This document shows, in pieces, positions 18,308 to 27,577 of a stretch of 64,000 nucleotides of DNA (the stretch's first letter is position 1; each line of letters begins with the position of its first letter). The notes under the pieces are model-generated. The model saw only the letters and a program-made list of their open reading frames with translations. It did not search any database and had not been told where the DNA came from. Made by a program: the position numbers and the translations under genes. Origin of the DNA: Aurantibacter crassamenti (GTDB taxonomy: Bacteria; Bacteroidota; Bacteroidia; Flavobacteriales; Flavobacteriaceae); contig NZ_JAFBGM010000001.1 of assembly GCF_016811105.1 (NCBI RefSeq), positions 2,360,126 through 2,424,125 on the forward strand, written 5' to 3'.

Positions 18308-19239
18308 TACTGAATTATCTGATTATGTTTTATTGATTTACCTAACGGAAGTCCAATTAATATTCTTGTAAAAAGTTTGAAATATTTTGGTTTTATTATA
18401 GATGTTAATCCGTATCTAACAACAAAAAAACAGCGAAGCATTTGATAATGCAAATAGCCATAATTTTTTCGGATAACATAAAACATTGAAGTCTTTAATT
18501 CAATTTTAGTAGCAATGGGTATTCCTGTTTTATCGATGCTTTTGCCTTGATAATGTATATATGATGCATTGGGAATAAAGTAAGTTTTTTTGCCATTTTG
18601 CTTTAATCTATAGCAAATATCACTTTCTTCAAAATATAAAAACAAGTTGGTGTCAAAGCCACCAACTAAATTAAAATCATCAGCTTTAAAAAGCATAAAA
18701 CTTCCGTTCACATAATCAACCGAAATGGGTTCAGAATATACTTTTCTTCTATTAGGTTTTGAAAATACCATTTCAACAAATTGCTTGCCTAATACTTCAC
18801 GCCAAAAAGAGGTAAAATGATCAAAACTGATTTGCTTCTCATTCTTCTCATTATTTATTTGAGGGCCACATACGGCTGCATCTGGAGTATTTTTTAAAAA
18901 CGCATAACATTCTGAAATACAGTTAGAAGTTAAAAGTGTGTCGTTGTTTAAAAAAAGGTAATAATCGGCATTTGCGAATTGTACACCAAACATATTTCCA
19001 CCACCAAACCCAGTATTTATCCGACTTCGATGTATATTAATTTTATCAGAATTCAACAAATAGACTGACGATTTCAATGTTTCAAAATCTTCTTTTTCAG
19101 AAGCATTATCAACAACCACAATTTGATAAGAGAGTTGCGTTGATGTATTGTTTAAAACAGACTCAATGCAATTAATTGTATACTCTGACGAGTTGTAATT
19201 AATTATAATTATGGCGATATCGTAACGGGTGCTTGTCAT
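18307..19239 (-). CDS. Family 2 glycosyltransferase (GT-A), rhamnosyltransferase-like
   Basis: A 310-residue cytoplasmic or membrane-associated transferase. The GT-A fold shows IIIINYNSSEYTINCIESVL near residue 10, VVVDNASE near 42, the metal-binding LFLNNDTLL near 95, and an EESDICYRL motif near 210 typical of family 2 rhamnosyl- and O-antigen-type enzymes. A trailing basic region (about 255-300) may touch the membrane. It lies two bases after the family 9 transferase and one base before tsaC, forming a three-gene operon. Substrates cannot be read from the sequence. Surface polysaccharide or LPS core is likely. Confidence 0.85.
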   Translation of the reverse strand: MTSTRYDIAIIIINYNSSEYTINCIESVLNNTSTQLSYQIVVVDNASEKEDFETLKSSVYLLNSDKINIHRSRINTGFGGGNMFGVQFANADYYLFLNNDTLLTSNCISECYAFLKNTPDAAVCGPQINNEKNEKQISFDHFTSFWREVLGKQFVEMVFSKPNRRKVYSEPISVDYVNGSFMLFKADDFNLVGGFDTNLFLYFEESDICYRLKQNGKKTYFIPNASYIHYQGKSIDKTGIPIATKIELKTSMFYVIRKNYGYLHYQMLRCFFVVRYGLTSIIKPKYFKLFTRILIGLPLGKSIKHNQIIQ

Positions 19240-19241
19240 TT

Positions 19242-20336
19242 TTATTCTGAAACTTCTTTTTGAAAATTTGTGTTCTTGATAATAAAATTTGAAAGTACTG
19301 TTTTAAATATTTTGGGCTCAAAAGATGTATACAATGTTTCGATATTTTTTTTAATATCTTTCTTTTGTAAGCCTTCAAATAATTCTGGTTTATAATCTTT
19401 TAAATGAATACCAACATGTTGAATTGAATTTTTGCTGTGCCAAGCCCCTTTGATTATAAAGGGACTAAACATACAAAAAGTTGGTATGCCAAGCGCTTTT
19501 GCCATATTTACAGCTCCGCCTTCATTCCCAATTAATGCAGTACATTGAGCTAATATTGCTAGAAATCCTCTTAATGATTCAGCATAAAAATCTATTGCTA
19601 TACGAGCTTGGGTTTCTTTTTTACATTTTTGATAAACGGCAAGCACTTCTGTTTTTTGATTGGGAATATAATTAAAGAGTAATCTAGCATCAGTTTGAGT
19701 GCAAATGTAATCTAGAACTTCAGCCATATACTTTTCAGGATAGGTTTTCAGAGCGCTACTGCCTAAAATTCCAATCATTATTATTTTTTGATTGTCAAAT
19801 TCTTTAAGGTTGTTCACTTCTAATTGTGCAATTTCAATCTCTTTATCCGTTAGGTGTATTTTTGGAAAATATTCCAATTCATTGGTTTCACCCAGAATAG
19901 GATTTAATAATTGTAACCTATTATGAATGGCTAGGGGTGCTTTTTCATTTGTATTAAGGCTTTCTTGAACGGTATCAGAGTAAATCCATTTGGTATACCA
20001 TTTTGTATGTGAAACCTTAAATTTTGATTTAGCAAATAGTGAAATTAAATTACTCTCTGTTTTTCCATAAGCATCGATTACGCCATGGTATACTTCCTTA
20101 CGAATTGATTTAAGAAATTTGAGTAACTCTGATTTATTAGAACGATATTTCTGCTCAAATACTATTACTTTATCAATAAATGGATTGTTTTCTAAAACGG
20201 CCAAAGTATTATGATTGGCTACAAAATGAACAATACTATCAGGATAAACCGATTTTATTCGCTCACAAATTACAGTACTGGCCAATACATCTCCTATCAT
20301 TTTTTGTTGAATAACTAAAAATTTCATTTGAGCCAT
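19242..20336 (-). CDS. Family 9 glycosyltransferase (ADP-heptose:LPS heptosyltransferase-like)
   Basis: A 364-residue GT-B protein of the WaaF/WaaC/WaaQ type, acting on LPS inner core at the cytoplasmic face of the inner membrane. The opening FLVIQQKMIGDVLASTVICE matches the family's first strand and glycine loop. The C-terminal donor site has ALIGNEGGAVNMAKALGIPT near 270, where most members have GxDTGPxHLAxAxGxP. The substitution of the usual D/T-G-P-x-H by NEGGAVN is common in flavobacterial members but may change donor preference. An alternative ATG at 20327 starts nearer the first strand. Confidence 0.85.
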   Translation of the reverse strand: MAQMKFLVIQQKMIGDVLASTVICERIKSVYPDSIVHFVANHNTLAVLENNPFIDKVIVFEQKYRSNKSELLKFLKSIRKEVYHGVIDAYGKTESNLISLFAKSKFKVSHTKWYTKWIYSDTVQESLNTNEKAPLAIHNRLQLLNPILGETNELEYFPKIHLTDKEIEIAQLEVNNLKEFDNQKIIMIGILGSSALKTYPEKYMAEVLDYICTQTDARLLFNYIPNQKTEVLAVYQKCKKETQARIAIDFYAESLRGFLAILAQCTALIGNEGGAVNMAKALGIPTFCMFSPFIIKGAWHSKNSIQHVGIHLKDYKPELFEGLQKKDIKKNIETLYTSFEPKIFKTVLSNFIIKNTNFQKEVSE

Positions 20337-20511
20337 GGGTAAATATACTGTTTATAGCATCCAAAAATACGTGTACTTTGATTACAAAAGCTGCAGTTAA
20401 TACAAATAATTCAATATTTTTTTAAATTTAAAACATGATAAATTATAAACTTCATTGGAGATGAAATGCAAAAAACTACATTTGTAAAAACAATAGGTCA
20501 AAATTCTATTT

Positions 20512-21327
20512 ATGAACACCGTAAGTGTTATTATAAGTACATACAAAAAACCAGATTGGTTGCAAAAAGTTCTTTGGGGTTTTGATTGTCAGACTTATAA
20601 AGACTTTGAGGTTGTAATTGCTGATGATGGCTCAGGTCAAGAAACCATAGATTTGATAAATACGATGTCAGAGAAGGTGTCTTATGATATCAAACATGTT
20701 TGGCAAGAAGATGATGGTTTTCAAAAATGCAGAATTCTTAATAAGGCAATCACCGCGTGTAGTGCAGAATATATTATTATGACCGACGGTGATTGTATAC
20801 CGCGAGAAGATTTTGTGCAGGTACATTATTTGAATAAAGACCCTGGGCATTTTATCTCTGGTGGTTATTATATGCTGCCAATGAATATTTCATTAGCAAT
20901 TGAAGAAGAAGATATTCTAAAGCAAAATTGTTTTGATATCAATTGGCTAAAGAAAAAGGGAATACCGAATACATTCAAAAATAATAAGCTTACCTCTAGT
21001 GGTTTTATATCCAAATTATTCAACACATTTACGCCAACAAAAGCAAGTTGGAACGGTCATAATGCATCGGGTTGGAAAAATGATATTTTGAATGTAAATG
21101 GCTTTGATGAAAGAATGCAGTATGGGGGAGAAGATCGAGAATTTGGAGAACGCTTGTCGAATTTCGGAATAAAATCAAAACAATTGCGATATAGTGCTGT
21201 ATGTATTCACCTAGATCATGAACGAAGTTATCGAACGCCAGAGGCCATTGCTAGAAATATGGTAATTAGAAAAGAAGTTAGGCAGAACAAAAGTGTATGG
21301 ACCTATCATGGCATTGTTAAGAAATAA
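20512..21327 (+). CDS. Family 2 glycosyltransferase with galactosyltransferase-like C-terminus
   Basis: A 271-residue GT-A enzyme on the opposite strand to its neighbours. The N-terminus has VSVIISTYKKPDWLQKVL and VVIADDGSGQE, then the donor/metal motif IIMTDGDCIPREDFV near 92. The C-terminal half contains WNGHNASGWKNDIL and GGEDREFGERLSNFG (about 205-220), the acceptor signature of Glyco_transf_7C/chondroitin-polymerase-like enzymes. It probably adds a hexose to LPS or a surface glycan. Its last 22 bases overlap the end of the convergent glycosyltransferase, so there is no terminator between them. Confidence 0.85.
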   Translation: MNTVSVIISTYKKPDWLQKVLWGFDCQTYKDFEVVIADDGSGQETIDLINTMSEKVSYDIKHVWQEDDGFQKCRILNKAITACSAEYIIMTDGDCIPREDFVQVHYLNKDPGHFISGGYYMLPMNISLAIEEEDILKQNCFDINWLKKKGIPNTFKNNKLTSSGFISKLFNTFTPTKASWNGHNASGWKNDILNVNGFDERMQYGGEDREFGERLSNFGIKSKQLRYSAVCIHLDHERSYRTPEAIARNMVIRKEVRQNKSVWTYHGIVKK

Positions 21328-22100
21328 GCCATTTCATTTTTCTTTTCAAGTCTTTTTAATTCACGGTAACGCTCCAAATCGCCAAGGGCGTTTAGATAGC
21401 ATATAATGATTCCTTTTCGTCCGTCAAGAAAGCCTAAACGCAAAATGAAATGATTAAAAAACTTCCACATTGGCTTTGCGAAAAGAGATAAATAATTAAA
21501 GTTTTTCTCAGTAAAGAAATCTTCTTTTGCTTTCAATTTGCCGTACTTCAGCATTTTTGCTTTGTAATCTTCATAATTTTTATAGCAATAATGGGTCAGT
21601 TTTTCCTTAAAAATTCCTGATTTACCATTTACCACTAAGGTCTCATGTACAATTTTCCGATCTGAGAATTTGGCTTTACTTTTTCTAAAAAGTCTGTAAT
21701 TCTTATCGGTTTGCCAACCACTAAATCGAAGTAATTTATCTTCGAACATAAATTTTCTGTAAAACCAAAAAGCTGCATGGTCAGTATTACTTTCAACAGT
21801 CTTCCTAATTTCAGTTCTAAGTGCTTTCGAAATAACTTCATCAGCATCTAAAAAAAGTACCCAATCATTTGTTGCTTGTTTTAAAGCAAAAGACTTTTGT
21901 GATGTGAAGTTCGCAAAAGGATTTTGAATTACTTGTACCTTTGATTTTTTTTGAAGGTATTCATAAGTGCCATCTGTGCTGAAAGAATCAACAACAATGA
22001 TTTCATCTGCAAATTCAACAGATTCAATACATCTCTCAATGTATCCAATCTCATTAAAAGCAATGACTACTGCAGAAATTTTCACTTTGCTGTTATTCAT
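21306..22100 (-). CDS. Family 2 glycosyltransferase, WaaE/KdtX-like (copy A)
   Basis: A 264-residue GT-A enzyme with AFNEIGYIERCIESVEFADE at the start, VVDSFSTDGTYEYL near 38, the metal site VLFLDADEV near 78, and a conserved FRFSGWQTDKNYRLFRKSK-type centre. WaaE-type enzymes add a beta-1,4-glucose to LPS inner-core heptose. A TTG-started extension to 22112 is possible, but the ATG at 22100 is preferred. It is a paralogue of the next gene (roughly 60% identical by eye), so a local duplication made the pair. The 3' end overlaps the convergent transferase by 22 bases. Confidence 0.87.
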   Translation of the reverse strand: MNNSKVKISAVVIAFNEIGYIERCIESVEFADEIIVVDSFSTDGTYEYLQKKSKVQVIQNPFANFTSQKSFALKQATNDWVLFLDADEVISKALRTEIRKTVESNTDHAAFWFYRKFMFEDKLLRFSGWQTDKNYRLFRKSKAKFSDRKIVHETLVVNGKSGIFKEKLTHYCYKNYEDYKAKMLKYGKLKAKEDFFTEKNFNYLSLFAKPMWKFFNHFILRLGFLDGRKGIIICYLNALGDLERYRELKRLEKKNEMAYFLTMP

Positions 22101-22256
22101 AACAATTACCAAATTGAAGTAATTTACTACAAAGCTATAATTAAAATAGTGAAATGAAGATTGTTATACGTAAATAATCATATAAAATGAGAAACCGATA
22201 AAGTTATAGTAATAAAGTTGCAATTTTCGGAAGAAAAGGCTACTACATTTGAATTA

Positions 22257-23066
22257 TTAATTTCCTCTTTGCGGTGCGGTATTGAGATGTGGTATTTTTT
22301 GTTCTTGTTGTTCTAAACGTCTTAATTCTAGGTATCTCTCCCAATCACCAAGTGCATTAAGATAACAAACTTTAAGACCCTTTATTCCGTCAAGCACACC
22401 TAGTCGAAAGATATAATTATACAAGAAAACAAATGTGGGTTTAATGAGTAATAAACTTACACTAAATTGTTTGTTTTGTGCTAATGCTTCTTTGGCTTTT
22501 AAACGACCATAACAAAGCATTTTTCCTTTATAGTTGTTGAAATTTCGGTAACAGTAATGTGTGAGTTTTTCTTTAAGTATGCCCGATGTGCCATTTACCT
22601 CAAGAGTTTCATGTACAATTCTTCTTTGAGCGAATTTCACTTTACTTTTTCTAAAAAGCCTATAATTTTTATCAGTTTGCCAGCCACTAAAGCGTAACCG
22701 TTTTTCTTGAAACATAAATTTTCTTCTGAACCAATATGCAGCATGGTTTTTAGGTCCATTAACAGTTTCAATAATTTCGTTTTGCAATTGTTCTGTAACT
22801 ACTTCATCTGCATCAATAAAAATAACCCAGTCATTTGAAGCTTGTTCTAGCGTGTAAGCCTTTTGTGCGGTGTAGTTTTTGAAAGGATGTTGTATGACTT
22901 TTACCTTCGGATGTGATAAAAGATATTCGTACGTACCATCAGTACTATACGAATCTACAACGATAATTTCATCAGCAAATTCAACCGATTTTATGCAATT
23001 TTCAATATATCCAATTTCGTTATATGTGATAACGAGTGCTGATATTTTTTGCCTTTGAAGCACCAT
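22257..23066 (-). CDS. Family 2 glycosyltransferase, WaaE/KdtX-like (copy B)
   Basis: A 269-residue GT-A enzyme paralogous to the adjacent copy A, sharing TYNEIGYIENCIKSVEFADE, VVDSYSTDGTYEYLL, IFIDADEV, SGWQTDKNYRLFRKSK and CYLNALGDWERYLELRRLE. The two copies differ most around residues 190-215 and in the short C-terminal tail (here PHLNTAPQRGN). They probably act on successive or alternative LPS-core acceptors. The gap to copy A is 156 bases with no clear terminator. An unrelated biosynthetic gene (dapD) lies upstream. Confidence 0.87.
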   Translation of the reverse strand: MVLQRQKISALVITYNEIGYIENCIKSVEFADEIIVVDSYSTDGTYEYLLSHPKVKVIQHPFKNYTAQKAYTLEQASNDWVIFIDADEVVTEQLQNEIIETVNGPKNHAAYWFRRKFMFQEKRLRFSGWQTDKNYRLFRKSKVKFAQRRIVHETLEVNGTSGILKEKLTHYCYRNFNNYKGKMLCYGRLKAKEALAQNKQFSVSLLLIKPTFVFLYNYIFRLGVLDGIKGLKVCYLNALGDWERYLELRRLEQQEQKIPHLNTAPQRGN

Positions 23067-23181
23067 AAATACAATTCTGTAGGTTACTTATCATAGGGTG
23101 GTCTTCATTACTAACTGTAAAAAAAGCAAAAAATTATATTTTAAGTTGGAATTTTCCTTCAATTTGGAGTATTGTTTTGAA

Positions 23182-23258
23182 CTATGTGATTTGAATTTTT
23201 AACGTTTATTATTAATCAAACAAGACGTTTGTCAAAATAAATATCTCAAATCACATAG
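23182..23258. repeat. 13-base perfect inverted repeat downstream of dapD
   Basis: CTATGTGATTTGA (23182-23194) and TCAAATCACATAG (23246-23258) are exact reverse complements separated by 51 bases. They lie between the dapD stop at 23275 and the glycosyltransferase start at 23066. The long spacer and absence of a T-run on either side make a simple terminator unlikely. A large RNA hairpin or paired protein-binding sites are possible. Confidence 0.55.
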
Positions 23259-23274
23259 CTCAATAACAATTTAA

Positions 23275-24090
23275 TTAAACCGCAACATCATATTCACGAA
23301 GTGCATCATTCAAGGATGTTTTTTTATTGGTACTTTCTTTTCTTGTTCCTATAATTAATGCACATGGTACTTGAAAATCTCCAGCTGGAAATTTTTTGGT
23401 ATAACTACCAGGTATAACAACGGATCTTGCAGGTACTCTACCTTTCATTTCTACGGGTTCATTACCAGTAACGTCAATAATTTTGGTAGATGCCGTTAGT
23501 ACAACATTCGCGCCAAGAACAGCTTCGCTTTCAACACGTACACCTTCAACAACTATGCAACGACTGCCGATAAAAGCATTGTCTTCAATAATAACCGGTG
23601 CCGCTTGTAATGGTTCTAATACACCACCGATACCAACACCGCCGCTCAAGTGAACATTTTTACCAATTTGAGCACAACTACCTACAGTTGCCCAAGTGTC
23701 AACCATAGTACCTTCATCTACATATGCGCCAATATTCACATAGCTAGGCATCAATATTGTACCAGCAGAAATATAAGCACCATGTCTTGCGACAGCATGT
23801 GGTACAACACGTATTCCTTTTTCTTTATATCCGCGCTTTAACGGAATTTTATCGTGGTATTCGAAAATACCGACTTCTAAAGTTTCCATTTTTTGAATAG
23901 GAAAATAAAGAACTACACCTTTTTTAACCCATTCGTTTATTTGCCATCCATTTTCAGTTGGTTCAGCACAACGCAATTCACCAGCATCTAAAAGGTCAAT
24001 TACCGATCTAATAGCATCTTGGGTTGCAGTTTCTTTTAAAAGTTCTCTGTTGTCCCAGGCTTTTTCTATAGTTTGTTTTAATTCTGTCAT
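23275..24090 (-). CDS. dapD: 2,3,4,5-tetrahydropyridine-2,6-dicarboxylate N-succinyltransferase
   Basis: Succinylates tetrahydrodipicolinate using succinyl-CoA in the lysine and meso-diaminopimelate pathway, feeding peptidoglycan. The 271-residue protein has an N-terminal helical domain (AWDNRELL) and a left-handed beta-helix of hexapeptide turns, with VVPHAVARHGAYISAGTILM, VNIGAYVDEGTMVDTWATVG and GGVGIGGVLEPLQ from about 98 to 170, all classic for DapD. Length matches E. coli (274 aa). It is monocistronic and divergent from ruvX across 254 bases. Confidence 0.95.
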   Translation of the reverse strand: MTELKQTIEKAWDNRELLKETATQDAIRSVIDLLDAGELRCAEPTENGWQINEWVKKGVVLYFPIQKMETLEVGIFEYHDKIPLKRGYKEKGIRVVPHAVARHGAYISAGTILMPSYVNIGAYVDEGTMVDTWATVGSCAQIGKNVHLSGGVGIGGVLEPLQAAPVIIEDNAFIGSRCIVVEGVRVESEAVLGANVVLTASTKIIDVTGNEPVEMKGRVPARSVVIPGSYTKKFPAGDFQVPCALIIGTRKESTNKKTSLNDALREYDVAV

Positions 24091-24344
24091 CTTAAATGTA
24101 ATTCTGTTTTTGATAATTTTAAAAAGGCTTCTAATAGTTTTGCCTTGATTTTTAACAAAATTTCAATATACGTACTATTAATATGCATTAGAAACAATGT
24201 TCAAGATGGCAAATATACACGCTCAAAGATGAATTCGTTAACCAAATTTATACATATAACATATTAAGGGTTATTTTTGCTGAAAATTTCAGTTTAATAG
24301 TAATTTGAACGAAATTGATGATTCAGAATATTAAATAGCTTTGT
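24091..24344. promoter_or_regulatory. Divergent promoter region between dapD and ruvX
   Basis: This 254-base AT-rich gap must carry the promoters for dapD (minus) and the ruvX-def unit (plus). I could not place a convincing Bacteroidota -33 TTG / -7 TAnnTTTG pair, and I see no riboswitch-like fold. No gene is supported here. Confidence 0.35.
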
Positions 24345-24755
24345 TTGGGTAGAATTATAGCCTTGGATTACGGAAGGAAAAGAACAGGCATTGCAGTTAC
24401 AGATGAGTTGCAACTAATTGCCTCAGGCTTAACAACAGTTCTTACAAAAGAGTTGTTGCAGTTTCTAGAAAGCTATATTCAAAAAGAAACGGTTGAACAA
24501 ATAGTAATAGGCGAGCCTAAGCAAATGAATAATGAGCCCTCTGAATCTGAGGTTGAAATAAAATCTTTTATTGAAAAGTTAACTAAGAAATTACCCAAAA
24601 TTCCTATTATACGTCAAGATGAACGATTCACTTCAAAAATGGCGATGTCTTCAATGATTGCAGGCGGAATGGGTAAAAAGAAAAGACAAAATAAAGCCTT
24701 AGTAGATGAAATAAGTGCAACACTTATTTTGCAGGCGTATTTAAATAGAATGTAG
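24345..24755 (+). CDS. ruvX: Putative pre-16S rRNA nuclease / Holliday junction resolvase-like, YqgF family
   Basis: A 136-residue RNase H-fold protein that in E. coli processes the 5' end of 16S rRNA, and was earlier named as a resolvase. Motifs: IALDYGRKRTGIAVTD at the start with the catalytic aspartate, VIGEPKQMN near residue 61, and DERFTSKMA near 99 plus the late LVDEISATLIL acidic motif. The start is TTG at 24345: a TAG lies three codons upstream at 24336 and the first strand begins directly after it. The def start codon follows the stop with no gap, so the two are co-translated. Confidence 0.9.
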   Translation: MGRIIALDYGRKRTGIAVTDELQLIASGLTTVLTKELLQFLESYIQKETVEQIVIGEPKQMNNEPSESEVEIKSFIEKLTKKLPKIPIIRQDERFTSKMAMSSMIAGGMGKKKRQNKALVDEISATLILQAYLNRM

Positions 24756-25346
24756 ATGATGTTACCTATTGTTGCTTATGGCGATCCTGTTTTGAAAAAA
24801 GAATGCAAAGAGATCGATAAGAATTATCCGAATTTAGCAGGGCTAATTGAAAATATGTGGGAGACCATGTATAATGCAAGTGGTGTAGGTTTAGCCGCTC
24901 CGCAAATAGGAATTGCTATTCGCCTTTTTATTGTTGATACTAGTGCTTTTGCAGATGATGACAGTCTAAGCGAAGAAGAACAAAAAGCATTATCTGGCTT
25001 TAAGAAAGTTTTTATTAATGCGGTAATTGAAGAAGAATTTGGAGAAGATTTCACCTTCAATGAAGGTTGCCTTAGTATTCCAGATGTACGTGAAGATGTG
25101 ACAAGAAAAGATACCATAACTATTTCTTATTTGGATGAAAATTTTAAAGCAAAAACAGAAACTTATGATGGCCTTCGTGCTCGTGTAATTCAACATGAAT
25201 ACGATCATATAGAAGGAATATTATTTACTGATAAATTATCTTCATTAAAAAAACGCTTATTAAAAAAGCGTTTGACCAACATTTCTAAAGGAAATATCAA
25301 TATTGATTATCGCATGAAATTTCCTGCTATGAAAAAAGGACGTTAA
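24756..25346 (+). CDS. def: Peptide deformylase
   Basis: Removes the formyl group from the N-terminal methionine of new proteins, using a metal centre (usually Fe2+). All three motifs are visible in the 196 residues: GVGLAAPQIG near 47, EGCLSIP near 104 (cysteine ligand) and QHEYDHIEGILF near 146 (two histidine ligands and catalytic glutamate). A 20-residue acidic insert (ADDDSLSEEEQKALSG) after strand 3 is typical of Bacteroidota type 1 enzymes. The ATG directly abuts the ruvX stop. Confidence 0.96.
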   Translation: MMLPIVAYGDPVLKKECKEIDKNYPNLAGLIENMWETMYNASGVGLAAPQIGIAIRLFIVDTSAFADDDSLSEEEQKALSGFKKVFINAVIEEEFGEDFTFNEGCLSIPDVREDVTRKDTITISYLDENFKAKTETYDGLRARVIQHEYDHIEGILFTDKLSSLKKRLLKKRLTNISKGNINIDYRMKFPAMKKGR

Positions 25347-25424
25347 AACAGTTTTTAATTCGCTAGATATGTTACATATTTGCCTGCCTGAAAAAAGTAA
25401 GGTTAGGCCAGAAATAAAGAATAA

Positions 25425-25847
25425 ATGAGTTTAGATAAAATTTTGTCGATTGCCGGTAAACCCGGATTATATAAGTTGATTACACAAACCCGTGCTGGTT
25501 TTGTAGCAGAATCATTACTAGATGGTAAAAGGATCACAGTCGGTCTTCGAAATAATGTGAGTGTACTTTCTGAAATAGCTATATATACTTTAGAAGAAGA
25601 ATTGCCTTTACGCGAGGTCTTTCTTAAAATTCAAGTAAAAGAAAAAGGTGGTAAAACTGCAATTCCGCATAAATCAGACAAACTAAAACTAGAAGAATAT
25701 TTCTTTGAAGTGTTGCCTAACTATGATGAAGATCGCGTTTATTCTAGCGATATTAAAAAGGTAGTACAATGGTATAATATTCTTCATGAAAATGGAATTA
25801 CTGATTTTTCAGATAAAGGTGAAGAGGAAGGTTCTGAAGAAGAATAA
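25425..25847 (+). CDS. DUF5606 domain protein
   Basis: A 140-residue small acidic cytoplasmic protein found almost only in Bacteroidota next to def. It opens with LDKILSIAGKPGLYKLITQT and TRAGFVAESLLDGKRITVG, an SH3-like beta domain, and ends with a helical SSDIKKVVQWYNILHENG segment and a run of glutamates. Function is unknown. Its place behind ruvX-def, 78 bases on, with a strong terminator 24 bases after the stop, suggests it is the last gene of the unit. Confidence 0.85.
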   Translation: MSLDKILSIAGKPGLYKLITQTRAGFVAESLLDGKRITVGLRNNVSVLSEIAIYTLEEELPLREVFLKIQVKEKGGKTAIPHKSDKLKLEEYFFEVLPNYDEDRVYSSDIKKVVQWYNILHENGITDFSDKGEEEGSEEE

Positions 25848-25870
25848 TATTTAAAATATCAAGCAAATAA

Positions 25871-25899
25871 AAAGCCTAACACTACTGTTAGGCTTTTTT
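25871..25899 (+). terminator. Rho-independent terminator, bidirectional
   Basis: AAAGCCTAAC (25871-25880) pairs perfectly with GTTAGGCTTT (25887-25896) around the loop ACTACT, and a T-run follows. Minus-strand symmetry (A-run on the left) also makes it usable by the convergent GH20 gene ending at 25923. Confidence 0.93.
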
Positions 25900-25922
25900 A
25901 TTCTACAATTTATATTGAAGTT

Positions 25923-27539
25923 TTAGTCCTTTTTAATTTCTTCAAAGGTATTTTTACTCTTCTTCCAATCAATTAAAGGTGAAGGATAATATTGCACATT
26001 CATGCGCTCTAAATATGGTGCTTGATTTGCTAAACGTACTTTATAGTTTTCCCAATTTCGATTTTCTTCTGTAGACCAACTTAATTCAGAATAACCAATT
26101 GCACGCGGAAATGCTAAATATTCAGCTTCACTGATATCACTAATAGTTTCGGACCACAACGGAGCTTCAACACCTAAAATATTCTCTAAAGGAATACCAT
26201 CATATGCTTCTGGTGACCATACGTAGGCAGAATCTGTAGGTATGTAAGCAGCCCAATGCAAACCAAATTTAGATTCGGTATCATACTCCATATCTAAATA
26301 TGCTTTTTTTGCTGGTGACATTATAATCTTCATTCCTTTCTTAACAGCAATTTCAGCATTTTCTTTAGACCCCCAGTATTGCGCAATTGAAGTTGAATCT
26401 ACGTTGGCAGTAGCTAATTCATCCCAGCCAATCGGAATCTTATTATACTGCTTAACAATATCAACAACCTTATCCATAAAATAGATATAATCTTTCTTTT
26501 TTGTAACATGACTTTCATCACCACCAACATGAAAATAGGGGCCAGGTGACAATTCAGTTATTTCACGAACTACATCATTAATAAAGGCATATACAGTATC
26601 TTTTCTTGTATCAAAAGTGCTGAAGCCAACATGTGTACCTTCATATAATTTAGGAGTTTTACCGTTTCCGTTAAGAAAAGGATATGATACTGAGGCAGCA
26701 TTTGTATGCCCAGGCATATCAACCTCAGGCACTATGGTAATATGATGTTCTGCTGCGTAGGCAACAATTTCTTTGTATTCTTCTTGCGTATAAAATCCAC
26801 CGCTTTCACCACCAACTTCGGTGCTACCACCAACCTCTGTTAATTTAGGCCATGATTTAATTTCTATTCGCCAACCTTGATCATCAGTTAAATGCAAATG
26901 CAAAACATTGTATTTGTAGTAGGCGAGTATATCTATATACTTTTTTACTTCTTCAACACTGAAAAAGTGACGCGCAACATCAAGCATACTACCTCTGTAT
27001 TCGAAATTAGGACTGTCTACAATTTTACCAGTAGGAATCGTCCAAACAGGATATTCAGCTAAGGTATCAGAACTAACCTCAGGTATTAATTGTCTAAGTG
27101 TTTGAATGCCTCTAAAAGCACCTGCAGCTGAGTTTGAATTTAAAATAACAGAATCAGAAGTAATGTAAATTTGGTATGCTTCAGGAGTTTCTAATTCTAG
27201 ACTATCACTTTGATTAATATAAATAACGCCTTCTCTTCCGGGTATCTCATCGACATTTACTTGTACATCAAGATCTGTTTTTGCCTTAATTTTTTTTGCT
27301 AAAAACTGACCAACTTCTTCATAACCTGTTGCATTTTGAGAAGTATAAATCGCAGTGAATTTATCTAAAGCAAATCCGCCGTTGGTGGGAATCATTTGTA
27401 ACGGCTTTGGTATGAGATTTTCAGCAGCTAAATTAGTATCAGGAAAATTTAAAACTCGTTTCTTTTTTTCTTGCGTGCATGATATAATTGTAGTTGTCAA
27501 ACAGCAAGTCAAGAATAATTTGATAAGTACTGATTTCAT
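25923..27539 (-). CDS. Family 20 beta-N-acetylhexosaminidase, lipoprotein
   Basis: A 538-residue GH20 enzyme that releases terminal GlcNAc or GalNAc from chitin oligomers or glycans, by substrate-assisted catalysis. A lipoprotein signal ends in IISC (residue 21), so it is anchored in the periplasm or on the surface. The N-terminal GH20b domain spans about 35-160 and the TIM barrel follows. VLHLHLTDDQGWRIEIKSWP near 212 and HVGGDESHV near 340 carry the catalytic Asp-Glu pair, with the tryptophan-rich C-terminus. It is followed in the same direction by an SGNH hydrolase start 38 bases upstream. Confidence 0.93.
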   Translation of the reverse strand: MKSVLIKLFLTCCLTTTIISCTQEKKKRVLNFPDTNLAAENLIPKPLQMIPTNGGFALDKFTAIYTSQNATGYEEVGQFLAKKIKAKTDLDVQVNVDEIPGREGVIYINQSDSLELETPEAYQIYITSDSVILNSNSAAGAFRGIQTLRQLIPEVSSDTLAEYPVWTIPTGKIVDSPNFEYRGSMLDVARHFFSVEEVKKYIDILAYYKYNVLHLHLTDDQGWRIEIKSWPKLTEVGGSTEVGGESGGFYTQEEYKEIVAYAAEHHITIVPEVDMPGHTNAASVSYPFLNGNGKTPKLYEGTHVGFSTFDTRKDTVYAFINDVVREITELSPGPYFHVGGDESHVTKKKDYIYFMDKVVDIVKQYNKIPIGWDELATANVDSTSIAQYWGSKENAEIAVKKGMKIIMSPAKKAYLDMEYDTESKFGLHWAAYIPTDSAYVWSPEAYDGIPLENILGVEAPLWSETISDISEAEYLAFPRAIGYSELSWSTEENRNWENYKVRLANQAPYLERMNVQYYPSPLIDWKKSKNTFEEIKKD

Positions 27540-27577
27540 AAAATATGTAAAAGTTTAGTTTGTGATTTTATTGGTAG

